A stretch of DNA of 64,000 nucleotides from Mogibacterium sp. Lineage in GTDB: Bacteria; Bacillota; Clostridia; Peptostreptococcales; Anaerovoracaceae. Location: positions 1 to 64,000 of the forward strand of contig JAFWFU010000053.1 in the NCBI GenBank assembly GCA_017515425.1. Direction: 5' to 3'. The position numbers were made by a program, and so were the translations under genes. This document shows, one piece after another, positions 42,191 to 50,836 of the stretch (position 1 is the stretch's first letter; each line of letters starts with the position of its first letter). The notes beneath the pieces were generated by a model. It saw only the letters and a program-made list of their open reading frames with translations. It did no database searches and was not told the DNA's origin.

Positions 42191-42889
42191 CTATCTGTAA
42201 TTGCGCTGCCCGAAAATCGAACTGCCCACTCTGACTATTGTTGCTCCTTCTTCTATCGCTGCTTCGAAGTCTCCCGACATTCCCATCGAGAGCACGTCCG
42301 GCAAAAATCTATCTCTTGGCAAACTCCAGCCCTTCATTTCGTTAAACAGAGCCGCCGCCTCTTTGAAATACGGTCTCGCGTCCTCGGGGTCTGCCGCTAT
42401 AGGCGGTATGCACATCAGCCCTCTTATCCGCACATGAGCACATTCAGCCACTATCTCCTCGACAGTCTGCCTGAGGTCCTTAGGATTTATCCCTGACTTG
42501 CTCTCTTCCATGGCAGAGTTAATCTCTATCAATATATCCGTCGTCAGACCGGCAGCCCCCGATCTCTTATCTATCTCGCGCGCCAGCCTCACCGAGTCCA
42601 CCGAATGAATCATCACGACCTTGCCGACGACGCTCTTAACCTTATTGGTTTGAAGATGTCCTATCAAATGCCACCGCACGGGATTGACCTGTGGATATTT
42701 TTCGAGAAACTCCTGCACTCTGTTCTCGCCAATATCTGTGGCTCCCGCGGAAATCGCCTGATTTATTTCTTCCGCGCCATGCGTCTTGGTGACTGCGAGA
42801 AGCGTTATATCTTCCGGGTTCCTGCCGCTTCTGACAGCAGCCTCGTCCTTGCGCCTCTTTATATCTGCAAATCTTTCACTGATTGTCAT
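42191..42889 (-). CDS. YggS-family PLP homeostasis protein
   Basis: The 232-residue protein is a single PLP-binding barrel. The lysine site is LLAVTKTHGAEEI (about 30-42), GENRVQEFLEKY and WHLIGHLQTNK follow, and the phosphate-binding end is LSMGMSGDFEAAIEEG. These proteins buffer pyridoxal phosphate and have no catalytic role. It is in its usual place before sepF. No strong ribosome site is seen, so it may be coupled to the gene upstream. Confidence 0.95.
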   Translation of the reverse strand: MTISERFADIKRRKDEAAVRSGRNPEDITLLAVTKTHGAEEINQAISAGATDIGENRVQEFLEKYPQVNPVRWHLIGHLQTNKVKSVVGKVVMIHSVDSVRLAREIDKRSGAAGLTTDILIEINSAMEESKSGINPKDLRQTVEEIVAECAHVRIRGLMCIPPIAADPEDARPYFKEAAALFNEMKGWSLPRDRFLPDVLSMGMSGDFEAAIEEGATIVRVGSSIFGQRNYR

Positions 42890-42987
42890 ATTCGTTTGCC
42901 ATATCCGATTATCAAATCCGATTGTTATATGTGTCTGCCGTCTGCGGCTGTGTCTACCCTTCTGAGTCCGGCAGCCGAGAGCTTTCT

Positions 42988-43989
42988 TTACTCCTTTTTA
43001 TCCAACGAGGCAATATCCTCTTCGCTCGGCACAGCGATTATCTCATCATAGGTGCCAATCGTCTCCACGAAGTTGCCCTCTGCGTCAAGATAAATATCCG
43101 AGTAGACAACGCATTTTTCTCCGTCCGTCGCAATCACGGAAACGGGTTTGAAGATATGCTCCCCAAGTTTATTCTTGGCAAACACGCCTTCCCTTCCATC
43201 GTGCTCAATAATGCTCTCTTGATGTATAATCAGCCCTTCCGCGCTGGCGAGAGTAATCGGCGCCTTGAGAGTTCTCATCTCCAGGAAACCGTCGAAGAAC
43301 GACTTGCATTCCAGCGAAATCCTCGTCTCGTTCTCCAGCTCCTCTACATTGTGTACGCGCACCCTTACGGATTCGCCGTTCACGTCCATATAAGCATAGC
43401 TGTCGGGCTTATACCTTGCGGCATTTTCCTTGCTCGTATAATAGACGAGATACCATTTGCTGTTCTTTATTATGCTGAATACGGGCTCGCCCTCACTCGC
43501 CTTGCCCTTCGTCGTGTCCTTGAACCTGCGAGAGCACAAATCCTCATAGTCAGCTTTGGTGAGCGATCCCATATTTTCTACGGTCAGTTCTGCCTCCGCA
43601 CCGGAAACCCTATAGCTGACATAGCCGGACTCGTTCGTATAGCCCTTTTCCGTCTGCTTGACCGCAGCCCCGAGCTCCTTCACAATGTCCGAGTCCGCCT
43701 TGCTCTCGTCCCCCTCTCTTGCTTCAAGCTCCACGACCCTCGTCGCAGCCTTTACGAGCTCGCCCTCTTCGATAATCCTTTTAATGTCGCTGCTCTGCTT
43801 GGCGACAAAAACATATTCGTCCTTTACAACAAAAGCCGCGACATCATCCTTGACATCCAGCGTGCCGTATTCGGCTATATATGTCTTTTCGAGCATACCT
43901 TGAACCGAGGGGATAGCGTATAGAGCTACGATACATACGGTAAGCAGTCCGAGGTATAAAACTAATAATGCAATCCACTTCTTACTCAT
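42988..43989 (-). CDS. HlyD-like membrane protein of the division cluster
   Basis: The 333-residue protein has one N-terminal membrane helix (about 4-24). An extracellular part follows, with a split lipoyl/HlyD-like hairpin (residues about 45-115) and beta-rich ends. Proteins of this kind are often found next to yggS-sepF-divIVA in clostridia and are annotated as HlyD-family adaptors, with no known transporter. The ATG at 43989 with GGAGAGAG just before it is preferred to the longer frame from 44034. Confidence 0.75.
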   Translation of the reverse strand: MSKKWIALLVLYLGLLTVCIVALYAIPSVQGMLEKTYIAEYGTLDVKDDVAAFVVKDEYVFVAKQSSDIKRIIEEGELVKAATRVVELEAREGDESKADSDIVKELGAAVKQTEKGYTNESGYVSYRVSGAEAELTVENMGSLTKADYEDLCSRRFKDTTKGKASEGEPVFSIIKNSKWYLVYYTSKENAARYKPDSYAYMDVNGESVRVRVHNVEELENETRISLECKSFFDGFLEMRTLKAPITLASAEGLIIHQESIIEHDGREGVFAKNKLGEHIFKPVSVIATDGEKCVVYSDIYLDAEGNFVETIGTYDEIIAVPSEEDIASLDKKE

Positions 43990-44142
43990 AGGCTCTCTCC
44001 GTAGTATTATAGTCAAAAAAGCCCTTGAGCACAATATATATTTGCGCCAAAGGCTTAAAATAACAATATTTTGTGGTTCCTTAGTCTTCTCTTATTTATC
44101 TGACAAACCGTCCAACATCTTGACTATAGCTTGTCACGAAAA

Positions 44143-44892
44143 TTACTCTAATTGCTCCGGTGAGTCACTCAGCACCTTTTCCAAGACAGCCCTCTCCTTC
44201 TTGCTTAGATTCGGCTCACTCGCCAAATACTTCTCGAAAAGGTCGGGTCTCTTTTCCTTTGTAAGCGCAAGCGACTGTTCTAATCGCCACAAATCCACAG
44301 CACCATGGTCTCCCGACAGCAGCACCTCCGGCACTTCCATATCGTTAAAGACGGCAGGTCTCGAATACTGCGGATATTCCAAGAGCCCCGAATAAATGGA
44401 TTCATTCATAACGGATTCTTCTTTAGGAAGGACGCCCGGAGCAAATCTCGCCAGAGTATCTATCAGCACCATGGCGGGCAGCTCGCCGCCCGTCAGCACA
44501 TAGTCTCCTATGGAAATCTCCCTCGCGCCGAGCATATCCAGCAGCCTTTGATCCACCCCTTCATAATGCCCGCATAGAATAGTAATCTCTTCCTTTTCCG
44601 AAAGTTCCTTTGCGAGCTCTCCGGAAAGCACCTCTCCGCGAGGAGACATATATATGAATTCCCCACCATATCCCTTGGCATTATAAGCGTCCAAAATAGG
44701 CTGAACCTGCATTACCATTCCTGCGCCGCCGCCATAAGGAGTGTCATCTACCCGTCTATGCTTGTCCTCGGTATATTCCCTGATGTCTGTAACATCAATC
44801 TCCAATATTCCGTTTTCGACAGCCCTTCCGAGCATACTCTGCTGTAAAGGCGCGAGCATCTCAGGAAAAAGCGTTAAAATATTGATCTTCAT
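44143..44892 (-). CDS. trmD: tRNA (guanine37-N1)-methyltransferase TrmD
   Basis: The 249-residue protein makes m1G at position 37 of tRNAs. It shows the SPOUT knot and typical TrmD segments: ILTLFPEMLAPLQQSM, DDTPYGGGAGMVMQ, LCGHYEGVDQRLL and SIGDYVLTGGELPAMV. It overlaps rimM by four bases. The rplS gene that often follows trmD is not here; the HlyD-like gene comes next. Confidence 0.97.
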   Translation of the reverse strand: MKINILTLFPEMLAPLQQSMLGRAVENGILEIDVTDIREYTEDKHRRVDDTPYGGGAGMVMQVQPILDAYNAKGYGGEFIYMSPRGEVLSGELAKELSEKEEITILCGHYEGVDQRLLDMLGAREISIGDYVLTGGELPAMVLIDTLARFAPGVLPKEESVMNESIYSGLLEYPQYSRPAVFNDMEVPEVLLSGDHGAVDLWRLEQSLALTKEKRPDLFEKYLASEPNLSKKERAVLEKVLSDSPEQLE

Positions 44893-45476
44893 ACCAAAAA
44901 CCCCGGAATAAGCTCCACTTCTATCAGGCGAGCCTCTTCATCAATTCCCCGCATAAAAGCGTCTACCGCCGGTATCAGAACGCTTCGTCCATCAGGCGTC
45001 TCTACCTCGAGCACGCTCTGTGTGGTATTCTGTATAACATCTTTCAGCACGCCGACTTCGCTCCCGCTCGCTATATCCCTTACCGTGCAGCCCAGGAGAT
45101 TTCTGACATAATGCTCCCCCTCCGGTAGCTCGTCAAGTTCATCTGCGCTTATGCAGACTTCCATTCCGCGAAGCTCCTCAGCGGCATTTCTGTCGTCAAC
45201 GCTCTCGACCTTAATGACGGGTTTATCCTTTTGGTATCTGACCCGCTCACAGCGAGCGTTAAAGCATTCAGCCTCAAGCTCAGAATCAAAACATTGCTTT
45301 GCCTCTGCGCCCGTATCGAGTTTCAGCTTCTCCACACGCCTAAAAAGGAGGTTCTTCCCCTCCTTTAAATTCTCGGAATCCGAGGCATAGAGGTTTACTC
45401 TGAATTCCCCCCTGAGCCCTGCGGCGCTTCCGACTCGTCCTATGGCAATCAAATCCGACTTGCTATTAGTCCTCAA
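44889..45476 (-). CDS. rimM: 16S rRNA processing protein RimM
   Basis: The 195-residue protein has the RimM N-terminal barrel (IGRVGSAAGLRGEFRV) and C-terminal PRC-barrel (VRNLLGCTVRDIASG, LIPAVDAFMRGIDEEARLIEVEL). It binds ribosomal protein S19 and helps 30S maturation. It overlaps khpA and trmD, so the four genes form one coupled unit. Confidence 0.95.
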   Translation of the reverse strand: MRTNSKSDLIAIGRVGSAAGLRGEFRVNLYASDSENLKEGKNLLFRRVEKLKLDTGAEAKQCFDSELEAECFNARCERVRYQKDKPVIKVESVDDRNAAEELRGMEVCISADELDELPEGEHYVRNLLGCTVRDIASGSEVGVLKDVIQNTTQSVLEVETPDGRSVLIPAVDAFMRGIDEEARLIEVELIPGFLV

Positions 45477-45705
45477 TTATCTCCACCGAAACTCTGATGT
45501 TCTGCTTGATAGCAGCAGCCCTTACGACCGTCCTGATAGCCTTGGCGATTCTGCCCGATTTACCGATAATCTTGCCAATATCATCATCCGCAACTCTGAG
45601 CTTTACAATGATAGTATCGCCGTCCATCTCCTCGGTTACATTCACCTCGTCCGGCTTGGTTACAAGCGCCTTCGCGATTATCTCTACTAAATTTCTCATG
45701 TCCAC
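45466..45705 (-). CDS. khpA: KH-domain RNA-binding protein KhpA
   Basis: The 79-residue protein is a single KH domain with the GxxG loop in IGKSGRIAKAIRTVVRAA. KhpA binds RNA with KhpB/EloR and affects cell elongation. It lies between rpsP and rimM, its usual place. Confidence 0.93.
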   Translation of the reverse strand: MDMRNLVEIIAKALVTKPDEVNVTEEMDGDTIIVKLRVADDDIGKIIGKSGRIAKAIRTVVRAAAIKQNIRVSVEIIED

Positions 45706-45710
45706 CTGCC

Positions 45711-45953
45711 CTACTCAATAGCACCGGACTTTTTAAGAAGTGCTCTTACTGTATCGGTTGGCTGTGCGCCGTTTGCGAGCCACTTCTGAGCCGCCTCGTT
45801 GTCAATCTTGATCTCAGCAGGATTTTTCAGAGGGTCGTATGTGCCGATTTCCTCGATAAATCTTCCGTCTCTCGGAGTCCTCGAATCCGCAACTACCACT
45901 CTGTAGAAAGGCTTCTTATGAGCTCCCATTCTCTTTAGTCTAATCTTTACCAT
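45711..45953 (-). CDS. rpsP: 30S ribosomal protein S16
   Basis: The 80-residue protein is a full-length S16: [20 protein letters not shown], then [20 protein letters not shown]. It starts the rpsP-khpA-rimM-trmD unit and is five bases from khpA. Confidence 0.97.
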   Translation of the reverse strand: MVKIRLKRMGAHKKPFYRVVVADSRTPRDGRFIEEIGTYDPLKNPAEIKIDNEAAQKWLANGAQPTDTVRALLKKSGAIE

Positions 45954-46093
45954 TTTGTTTTCCTCCGTTTAATATATTTATATTGATTTTTGATAACGTA
46001 TTGTGTTTTTCTCACAGCGAGACGCGACGGCAACTATCAATGATGATTTTTCGTTCACGACGCGGCAGCACAACTATCAGTAACGCGAAGTAT

Positions 46094-46192
46094 TTTTTCT
46101 CACAGCGAGGCACCAAGCGACTGAGGCGCGGAGCGTACCCGAGTAGTACGTGAGCACCGAGGACGCGCAGGCAACAAAGCTGTGGGGAAAAA
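46094..46192. repeat. palindromic intergenic element between ffh and rpsP
   Basis: TTTTTCTCACAGC at the left and GCTGTGGGGAAAAA at the right are near-complements, enclosing GC-rich inner arms such as GCGTAC/GTACGTG. A partial copy of the left part (TTTTTCTCACAGCGAG) lies at about 46004. This is the form of a REP-like or dispersed palindromic repeat. It could attenuate readthrough from ffh. Confidence 0.6.
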
Positions 46193-46200
46193 GACGAGCG

Positions 46201-47544
46201 TTAGAAGCCGAAGTTTTTCATCATAGCCCTAGCCTTTTTCGAGTCCGGATTCGCCATCACTTTCGTCATTTTCTTCATCTCTTCATACTTCTTGATGAGC
46301 TGATTGACCGACTGCACTGTCTGCCCCGAGCCTGCGGCAATCCTCTTACGCCTTGAAGCATTCAGAACATTGGGTCTACGCCTCTCTTCCGGCGTCATGG
46401 AAAGTATGATTGCTTCCATTTTTCGCAGTTCGCTCTTGCCCTGCTCCAAATCTATATCCTTCTTTTGGGCTGCCGAGATTCCCGGTATCATGTCAATAAG
46501 CTTGGCAAGCCCGCCCATTTTATTTATCTGTCTCATCTGTCCGAGGAAGTCCTCAAGGTCGAATTTATTCCTTCTGATTTTTTCCTCAAGCAGTCTGCTT
46601 TCTTCCTCGTCGAATGCGTGCTCCGCCTGCTCGATAAGAGACATCACATCTCCCATGCCGAGAATTCGGGACGCTATCCTGTCGGGGTGGAAGGGCTCCA
46701 GGGCATTATACTTCTCGCCCGTACCCATGAATTTAATGGGCTTTCCCGTAACGGATTTGACGGAGAGCGCCGCACCGCCTCTTGAGTCACCGTCCATCTT
46801 CGTCATAATTATGCCGTCGACGCCGAGCGCCTCGTTAAATCCGTCCGCGATATTGACCGCGTCCTGACCCGTGAGGGCATCGACAACGAGGAGTATCTCA
46901 TGCGGTTTGACGGACGATTTCAGAGTCTTGAGCTCATTCATCAGAGCCTCGTCTATCTGCAAACGTCCCGCCGTATCGACTATGAGGACATTACAGCCTC
47001 TTTTATAGGCTTCCTTTGCAGCCTCGCTCGCGATTTGCTCCGCATTGTTTGAATTTCTATTTGTATATACAGGTGTGTTTACCGCCTTGCCGACTATCTC
47101 GAGCTGATCTATCGCCGCCGGTCTGTAAATATCGCAGGCTGCGAGCATGGGCTGCTTTCCTGTCTGCTTGAGCCAGGCAGCGAGCTTTCCGGCAGTCGTC
47201 GTCTTACCCGTACCCTGCAGCCCGACCAGCATGATGACCGTAAATCCGCTCGGGGAGAATGTAAGCTTGCTCTCCGTGCCACCCATCATCTCGACGAGCT
47301 CATCCTTGACGATTTTGACTACCATTTGGTCTGGCGTCAGACTCTTGAGAACTCCCTGACCGAGAGCCTTCTCCTTGACATCTGCCACGAATTCCTTGAC
47401 GACCTTGAAGTTCACGTCGGCTTCGAGCAATGCCATTTTGACGACACGCATAGCGTCCTCGAAATCCTTCTCGGATACTACGCCCTGTCCCCTCAAGTCC
47501 TTAAACGCGCCCTGTAATTTTTCGGATAATCCTTCAAATGCCAT
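46201..47544 (-). CDS. ffh: signal recognition particle protein Ffh
   Basis: The 447-residue GTPase targets nascent membrane proteins to the membrane. The N and G domains carry GLQGTGKTTTAGKLA (P-loop), VDTAGRLQIDEALM, and TKMDGDSRGGAAL. The methionine-rich M domain (about 325-447) binds 4.5S RNA, with SRRKRIAAGSGQTVQSVNQ. It follows ylxM by 24 bp. Confidence 0.97.
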   Translation of the reverse strand: MAFEGLSEKLQGAFKDLRGQGVVSEKDFEDAMRVVKMALLEADVNFKVVKEFVADVKEKALGQGVLKSLTPDQMVVKIVKDELVEMMGGTESKLTFSPSGFTVIMLVGLQGTGKTTTAGKLAAWLKQTGKQPMLAACDIYRPAAIDQLEIVGKAVNTPVYTNRNSNNAEQIASEAAKEAYKRGCNVLIVDTAGRLQIDEALMNELKTLKSSVKPHEILLVVDALTGQDAVNIADGFNEALGVDGIIMTKMDGDSRGGAALSVKSVTGKPIKFMGTGEKYNALEPFHPDRIASRILGMGDVMSLIEQAEHAFDEEESRLLEEKIRRNKFDLEDFLGQMRQINKMGGLAKLIDMIPGISAAQKKDIDLEQGKSELRKMEAIILSMTPEERRRPNVLNASRRKRIAAGSGQTVQSVNQLIKKYEEMKKMTKVMANPDSKKARAMMKNFGF

Positions 47545-47568
47545 AAACGGTCTCCATTAAAGCGGTTT

Positions 47569-47913
47569 CTACTCCGCCAACTCCCTAATGAGGCATTTCA
47601 GCTTATCCGCCTCATTTTCCTTCAAATTCAGTCTATCTATCATATCAGCGGCTTTCTCTGCCAGCTTCTGATTGTTTTCATATGTTTTTATAAGTCCGAG
47701 CTTATCCTCAAACTCATTGAGCGCAGCCTCTGCCTTTTTCAAGGTATAGTGAACTGCCTGTCTGCTCTGTCCGAGCTCCTCGGCAATCTCCGATAAAGAG
47801 AGATTGTCCTCATTATACAGAGCCGTCACTTCACGCTGCGAATCGCTCAAAAGCTCCCCGTAGAAGTCATAGAGCATACTAGCATATAAAGCTCCGTCGA
47901 CATTATCTCTCAT
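47569..47913 (-). CDS. YlxM-family SRP-associated protein
   Basis: The 114-residue protein is helical with a sigma-4-like helix-turn-helix (SLSEIAEELGQSRQAVHYTLKKAEAAL-type). YlxM is found upstream of ffh in most Firmicutes and is thought to modulate SRP. The ATG at 47913 has GGAGGG eight bases upstream and gives the usual length; the longer frame from 47964 is not favoured. Confidence 0.92.
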   Translation of the reverse strand: MRDNVDGALYASMLYDFYGELLSDSQREVTALYNEDNLSLSEIAEELGQSRQAVHYTLKKAEAALNEFEDKLGLIKTYENNQKLAEKAADMIDRLNLKENEADKLKCLIRELAE

Positions 47914-48045
47914 GTGCTCGCCCTCCGACCGCTCCATGATACCATTTCCCCTGCGCCCTGTCAAACATTTTATTTGACACCCCTGTCCTTGTTTCTATTA
48001 TGCTCTCCAACTCATCCTCGAATACAGAATACCTGCGACAGTATT

Positions 48046-48594
48046 TTAGCCTAAATGCAAAATCCCGTTAAACAGCCATTCATTCAGCCACCTATGCGTC
48101 ACTATAGACAGAATAAAGGCTGCGGCAAATATCAGCACGCCTTTTTCAATTCCCATATGCGAGCCGCCGTGAACTCTTTTTACATGGGAAAGCAGCCTGA
48201 TAACTATAAAGAATCCGATTATTCTGATCCCAAAATTGATATTGGGAACGAGCACGAGCGAAAATAAAATCTCGAGCATATAGGCTGTGAAGATAGATGT
48301 CACCTCTAAAACTTCATTTTCTCTCGTTTTCATTACAAGCGTGGTCAGCACGCCGATTATTACGGTTATGACTATGCAAAACAAAATGAACGAATCATAG
48401 TATTCGAAGGCTTCCACTGATGTCTTGAAAAAGAAAAGCGAAAACAGTATTGCCGTCGGCAGCCAAATAACATAGACAATCAGCCTGTCCGACTCCAGCG
48501 CCGAATTCGAAGCTGTGAGCTTGAGTGGTATGAGTTGAAGCGTCATCAGCAGTATCTGCAAAAGGATTGTTATTTCAATATAGTTTAGACTCAT
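48046..48594 (-). CDS. hypothetical multi-TM membrane protein
   Basis: The 182-residue protein has about five membrane helices and no motif I recognise. It starts four bases after the antiporter gene ends, so it belongs to that operon and may be an accessory subunit of the transporter. Confidence 0.65.
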   Translation of the reverse strand: MSLNYIEITILLQILLMTLQLIPLKLTASNSALESDRLIVYVIWLPTAILFSLFFFKTSVEAFEYYDSFILFCIVITVIIGVLTTLVMKTRENEVLEVTSIFTAYMLEILFSLVLVPNINFGIRIIGFFIVIRLLSHVKRVHGGSHMGIEKGVLIFAAAFILSIVTHRWLNEWLFNGILHLG

Positions 48595-48598
48595 TTCA

Positions 48599-49789
48599 TT
48601 AACCTGCCACTTTCTCCGAGAACGATAGCTTTAATAAAATCGGCGTGATTATCGTCGTGATAATCACCACAACTACGATAGGACCGAGCAGCTCCGAGTT
48701 TACCAGCCCAAGAGCCTGCCCCTTATGCGCGACAATGAGGGCGACCTCGCCTCGCGAGATCATTCCTATGCCAATCTGGAGCGCTTCCTGTTTGGAATAG
48801 CTCATCATTCTCGCACCATATCCACAGCCTACGACCTTGCTTATAATGGCGACCGCCGTAAGCGCTGCGGTGAACAGAATGAGGTCGTTGTCCATTTTGG
48901 GAAGAATGACGCTGAGCCCAATGCTTGCAAAAAACAGCGGCGACAAATACAGAGAGGAAAGTGTGTCGAAGCTCTTCTCCATATAGCCCCTGAACGGGGA
49001 GGTCGAAACGATAAGCCCCGCGATAAACGCCCCCGTAATATCGGCAACGTCAAAGAAATGCTCTGCGCAATACGACATGATGAGGCATAGCACGAATACC
49101 GAAATAGCGTGGCGCTTGCGTGGTCTGTCGGTGATTTTGTATGCCAAGCGAAGCACTTTGTGGAAAAGAACTGCCATTATCGCAGAGAAAGCGAAAAATC
49201 CGAATACTTTAATTATGACGAGCATGAAGTTCGTGTTGCTGTCGTTAAGCCCCGTCACTATGGTGAACGCAATTATGCCGAGTACATCGTCAATTATTGC
49301 TGCTCCGAGAATTGCATTACCCGCGGCGGAGTCGAGCTTTCCGATTTCCTTTAAAGCCTCGACGGTTATGCTTACGGAAGTGGCAGTCAGAATGATTCCG
49401 ATAAAGAGGTTTTGGAAGAAAACGGAAACATCCGCCCCGCTCTCAAGTGAATATCTCCCGTTCAGGAAGGCAGCGGTCAAAAGCCCGCTTACCAGCGGAA
49501 GGAACACGCCTAAAAACGCTATAATAAACGACGCTTTACCTGCTTTTTTCAGCTCGCATACATCCGTTTCCATTCCCGCGCAGAACATGAGCACGACAAC
49601 TCCTATCTCCGCGGTATTTGCAATATATGTTGTTTCATGTATCAGCCCGAGCATTCCCGGCCCTAAAATCAATCCTGCAAGCAAGGCTCCGACGACCTGC
49701 GGCATATGAAGCCTGCGGGTAATCAAGCCGAGAGCCTTGGTGCTCAGCAAAATAACTGCTAAGTCCATGAGGAACCTATAGCTGTTCAT
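48599..49789 (-). CDS. CPA2-type cation/proton antiporter
   Basis: The 396-residue protein has about twelve membrane helices and belongs to the Na+/H+ or K+/H+ exchanger family. Typical segments are MPQVVGALLAGLILGPGMLG near the start, GNAILGAAIIDDVLGI with the paired Asp of the ion site, and FFASIGLSV. No TrkA domain is attached. The ATG at 49789 has AAAGGAG nine bases upstream and is preferred over 49828. It probably serves pH and salt homeostasis. Confidence 0.88.
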   Translation of the reverse strand: MNSYRFLMDLAVILLSTKALGLITRRLHMPQVVGALLAGLILGPGMLGLIHETTYIANTAEIGVVVLMFCAGMETDVCELKKAGKASFIIAFLGVFLPLVSGLLTAAFLNGRYSLESGADVSVFFQNLFIGIILTATSVSITVEALKEIGKLDSAAGNAILGAAIIDDVLGIIAFTIVTGLNDSNTNFMLVIIKVFGFFAFSAIMAVLFHKVLRLAYKITDRPRKRHAISVFVLCLIMSYCAEHFFDVADITGAFIAGLIVSTSPFRGYMEKSFDTLSSLYLSPLFFASIGLSVILPKMDNDLILFTAALTAVAIISKVVGCGYGARMMSYSKQEALQIGIGMISRGEVALIVAHKGQALGLVNSELLGPIVVVVIITTIITPILLKLSFSEKVAG

Positions 49790-49868
49790 GGTTATCATCT
49801 CCTTTTTCACACCAAAAATAATCCGCATTAAACCAGCAGATGTTTATAAGCCGTATGAAAAAAGAGCT

Positions 49869-50294
49869 TTACTTGCTTCCGTCCTGTTGGTGAATAAATC
49901 TGACGCAGGTTAAAGCGCCTAAAAGAAATAAGATGAAGATACAAAAGAACCTCTCCGCCGCATTGACTACAGCCAATGACGCCACGGTCAATCCACATGA
50001 AGAGAAAGCAATCATCTTGCGAATGGCTTTTCTAGGGATCGTGGTTTCCGTCAGCGGGTCGTCAAGTTCAGACTCCTCGAGAAGATCTATATCATTTGCG
50101 TTAAGAGGCGCGACATCTAAACCGCGCGCAATTTCGGAAATGAGAGTCTTTAAATTCGCGTCGGGATAGCTCTCAGAAGCGAATGTATCGAAAAACAGCC
50201 CACCGTCCGTAAGCGAGACAGCGACGACCAAGGCGAGAATTGAAAGCGTCATGCGCCTCAGTATTCTGTTGCGATTGATAAGATTAAAAAACAT
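49869..50294 (-). CDS. hypothetical small membrane protein
   Basis: The protein of about 141 residues has an N-terminal membrane helix, an acidic loop with PDANLKTLISEIARGLD and LLEESELDDP, and a hydrophobic C-terminal third with two helices. I do not recognise it. The start at 50294, preceded by AGGATGG, is the best candidate; 50327 opens a longer frame. It is upstream of the antiporter on the same strand. The 11-bp repeats lie upstream of it. Confidence 0.55.
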   Translation of the reverse strand: MFFNLINRNRILRRMTLSILALVVAVSLTDGGLFFDTFASESYPDANLKTLISEIARGLDVAPLNANDIDLLEESELDDPLTETTIPRKAIRKMIAFSSCGLTVASLAVVNAAERFFCIFILFLLGALTCVRFIHQQDGSK

Positions 50295-50440
50295 TTCCAT
50301 CCTGCGATATAAATACCCACAATACATTATTGAATATCAAATATTCGCATAACAATATACTGCTAATAATTTTAAATGCAATGGCAAGCATATTACTTTC
50401 TATGTAAAGTGTCAACTTCCAATTTGTATCAAATATATAT

Positions 50441-50560
50441 CCTTTTCATATCCCGTCTAAATCCTGTCTATCTCTTGTTTAAATCCTGTTTGTACCCCGT
50501 TTACACCCTGTTCATGTCCTGTCTAATCCTGTCTCTCTCCCGTTGGCACCCTATTTTCGC
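50441..50560. repeat. 11-bp phased tandem repeat
   Basis: Eleven successive units close to CCYGTYTANAT start at 50441, 50452, 50463, 50474, 50485, 50496, 50507, 50518, 50528, 50539 and 50550. All are 11 bp except one of 10. Units vary at several positions, but the CC-GT-step is kept. The pitch is near one helical turn. Nothing else is seen in the 500-bp gap apart from a weak hairpin near 50632-50663. Confidence 0.8.
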
Positions 50561-50631
50561 CCCGCAATTTTTTCGCAGTCCTTTTGCCTCGCAAGCCTTT
50601 TATCCTGCAATCCGCGAACACGAGATAAGGA

Positions 50632-50663
50632 AAAGGGGAACCTCTCCGGCTCCCCTCTTCTAA
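50632..50663 (-). terminator. possible terminator after the NCS2 permease
   Basis: On the minus strand GGGGA and TCCCC pair around GCCGGAGAGGT and are followed by CCTTTTCC. It is weak and lies about 175 bp past the permease stop. Confidence 0.35.
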
Positions 50664-50836
50664 ACTTTTTCTTATTCGTCTAACATGGCCTACCTTATGA
50701 CACAATCTACCCCAATCGTACATAAGTCAGTCTTAATCAAGCTCAATCATACATAATCAAGTATTGTCAGACGTATTTTTATACCAATTAATACCCTCAG
50801 CCCCAATATATCACAGCCAAATACTGCCCCTCTTCA

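Noticed and set aside
42883..43923. 346-codon plus-strand frame over the HlyD-like gene
   Set aside because: Antisense shadow of the coding strand, which has the ribosome site and conserved context.
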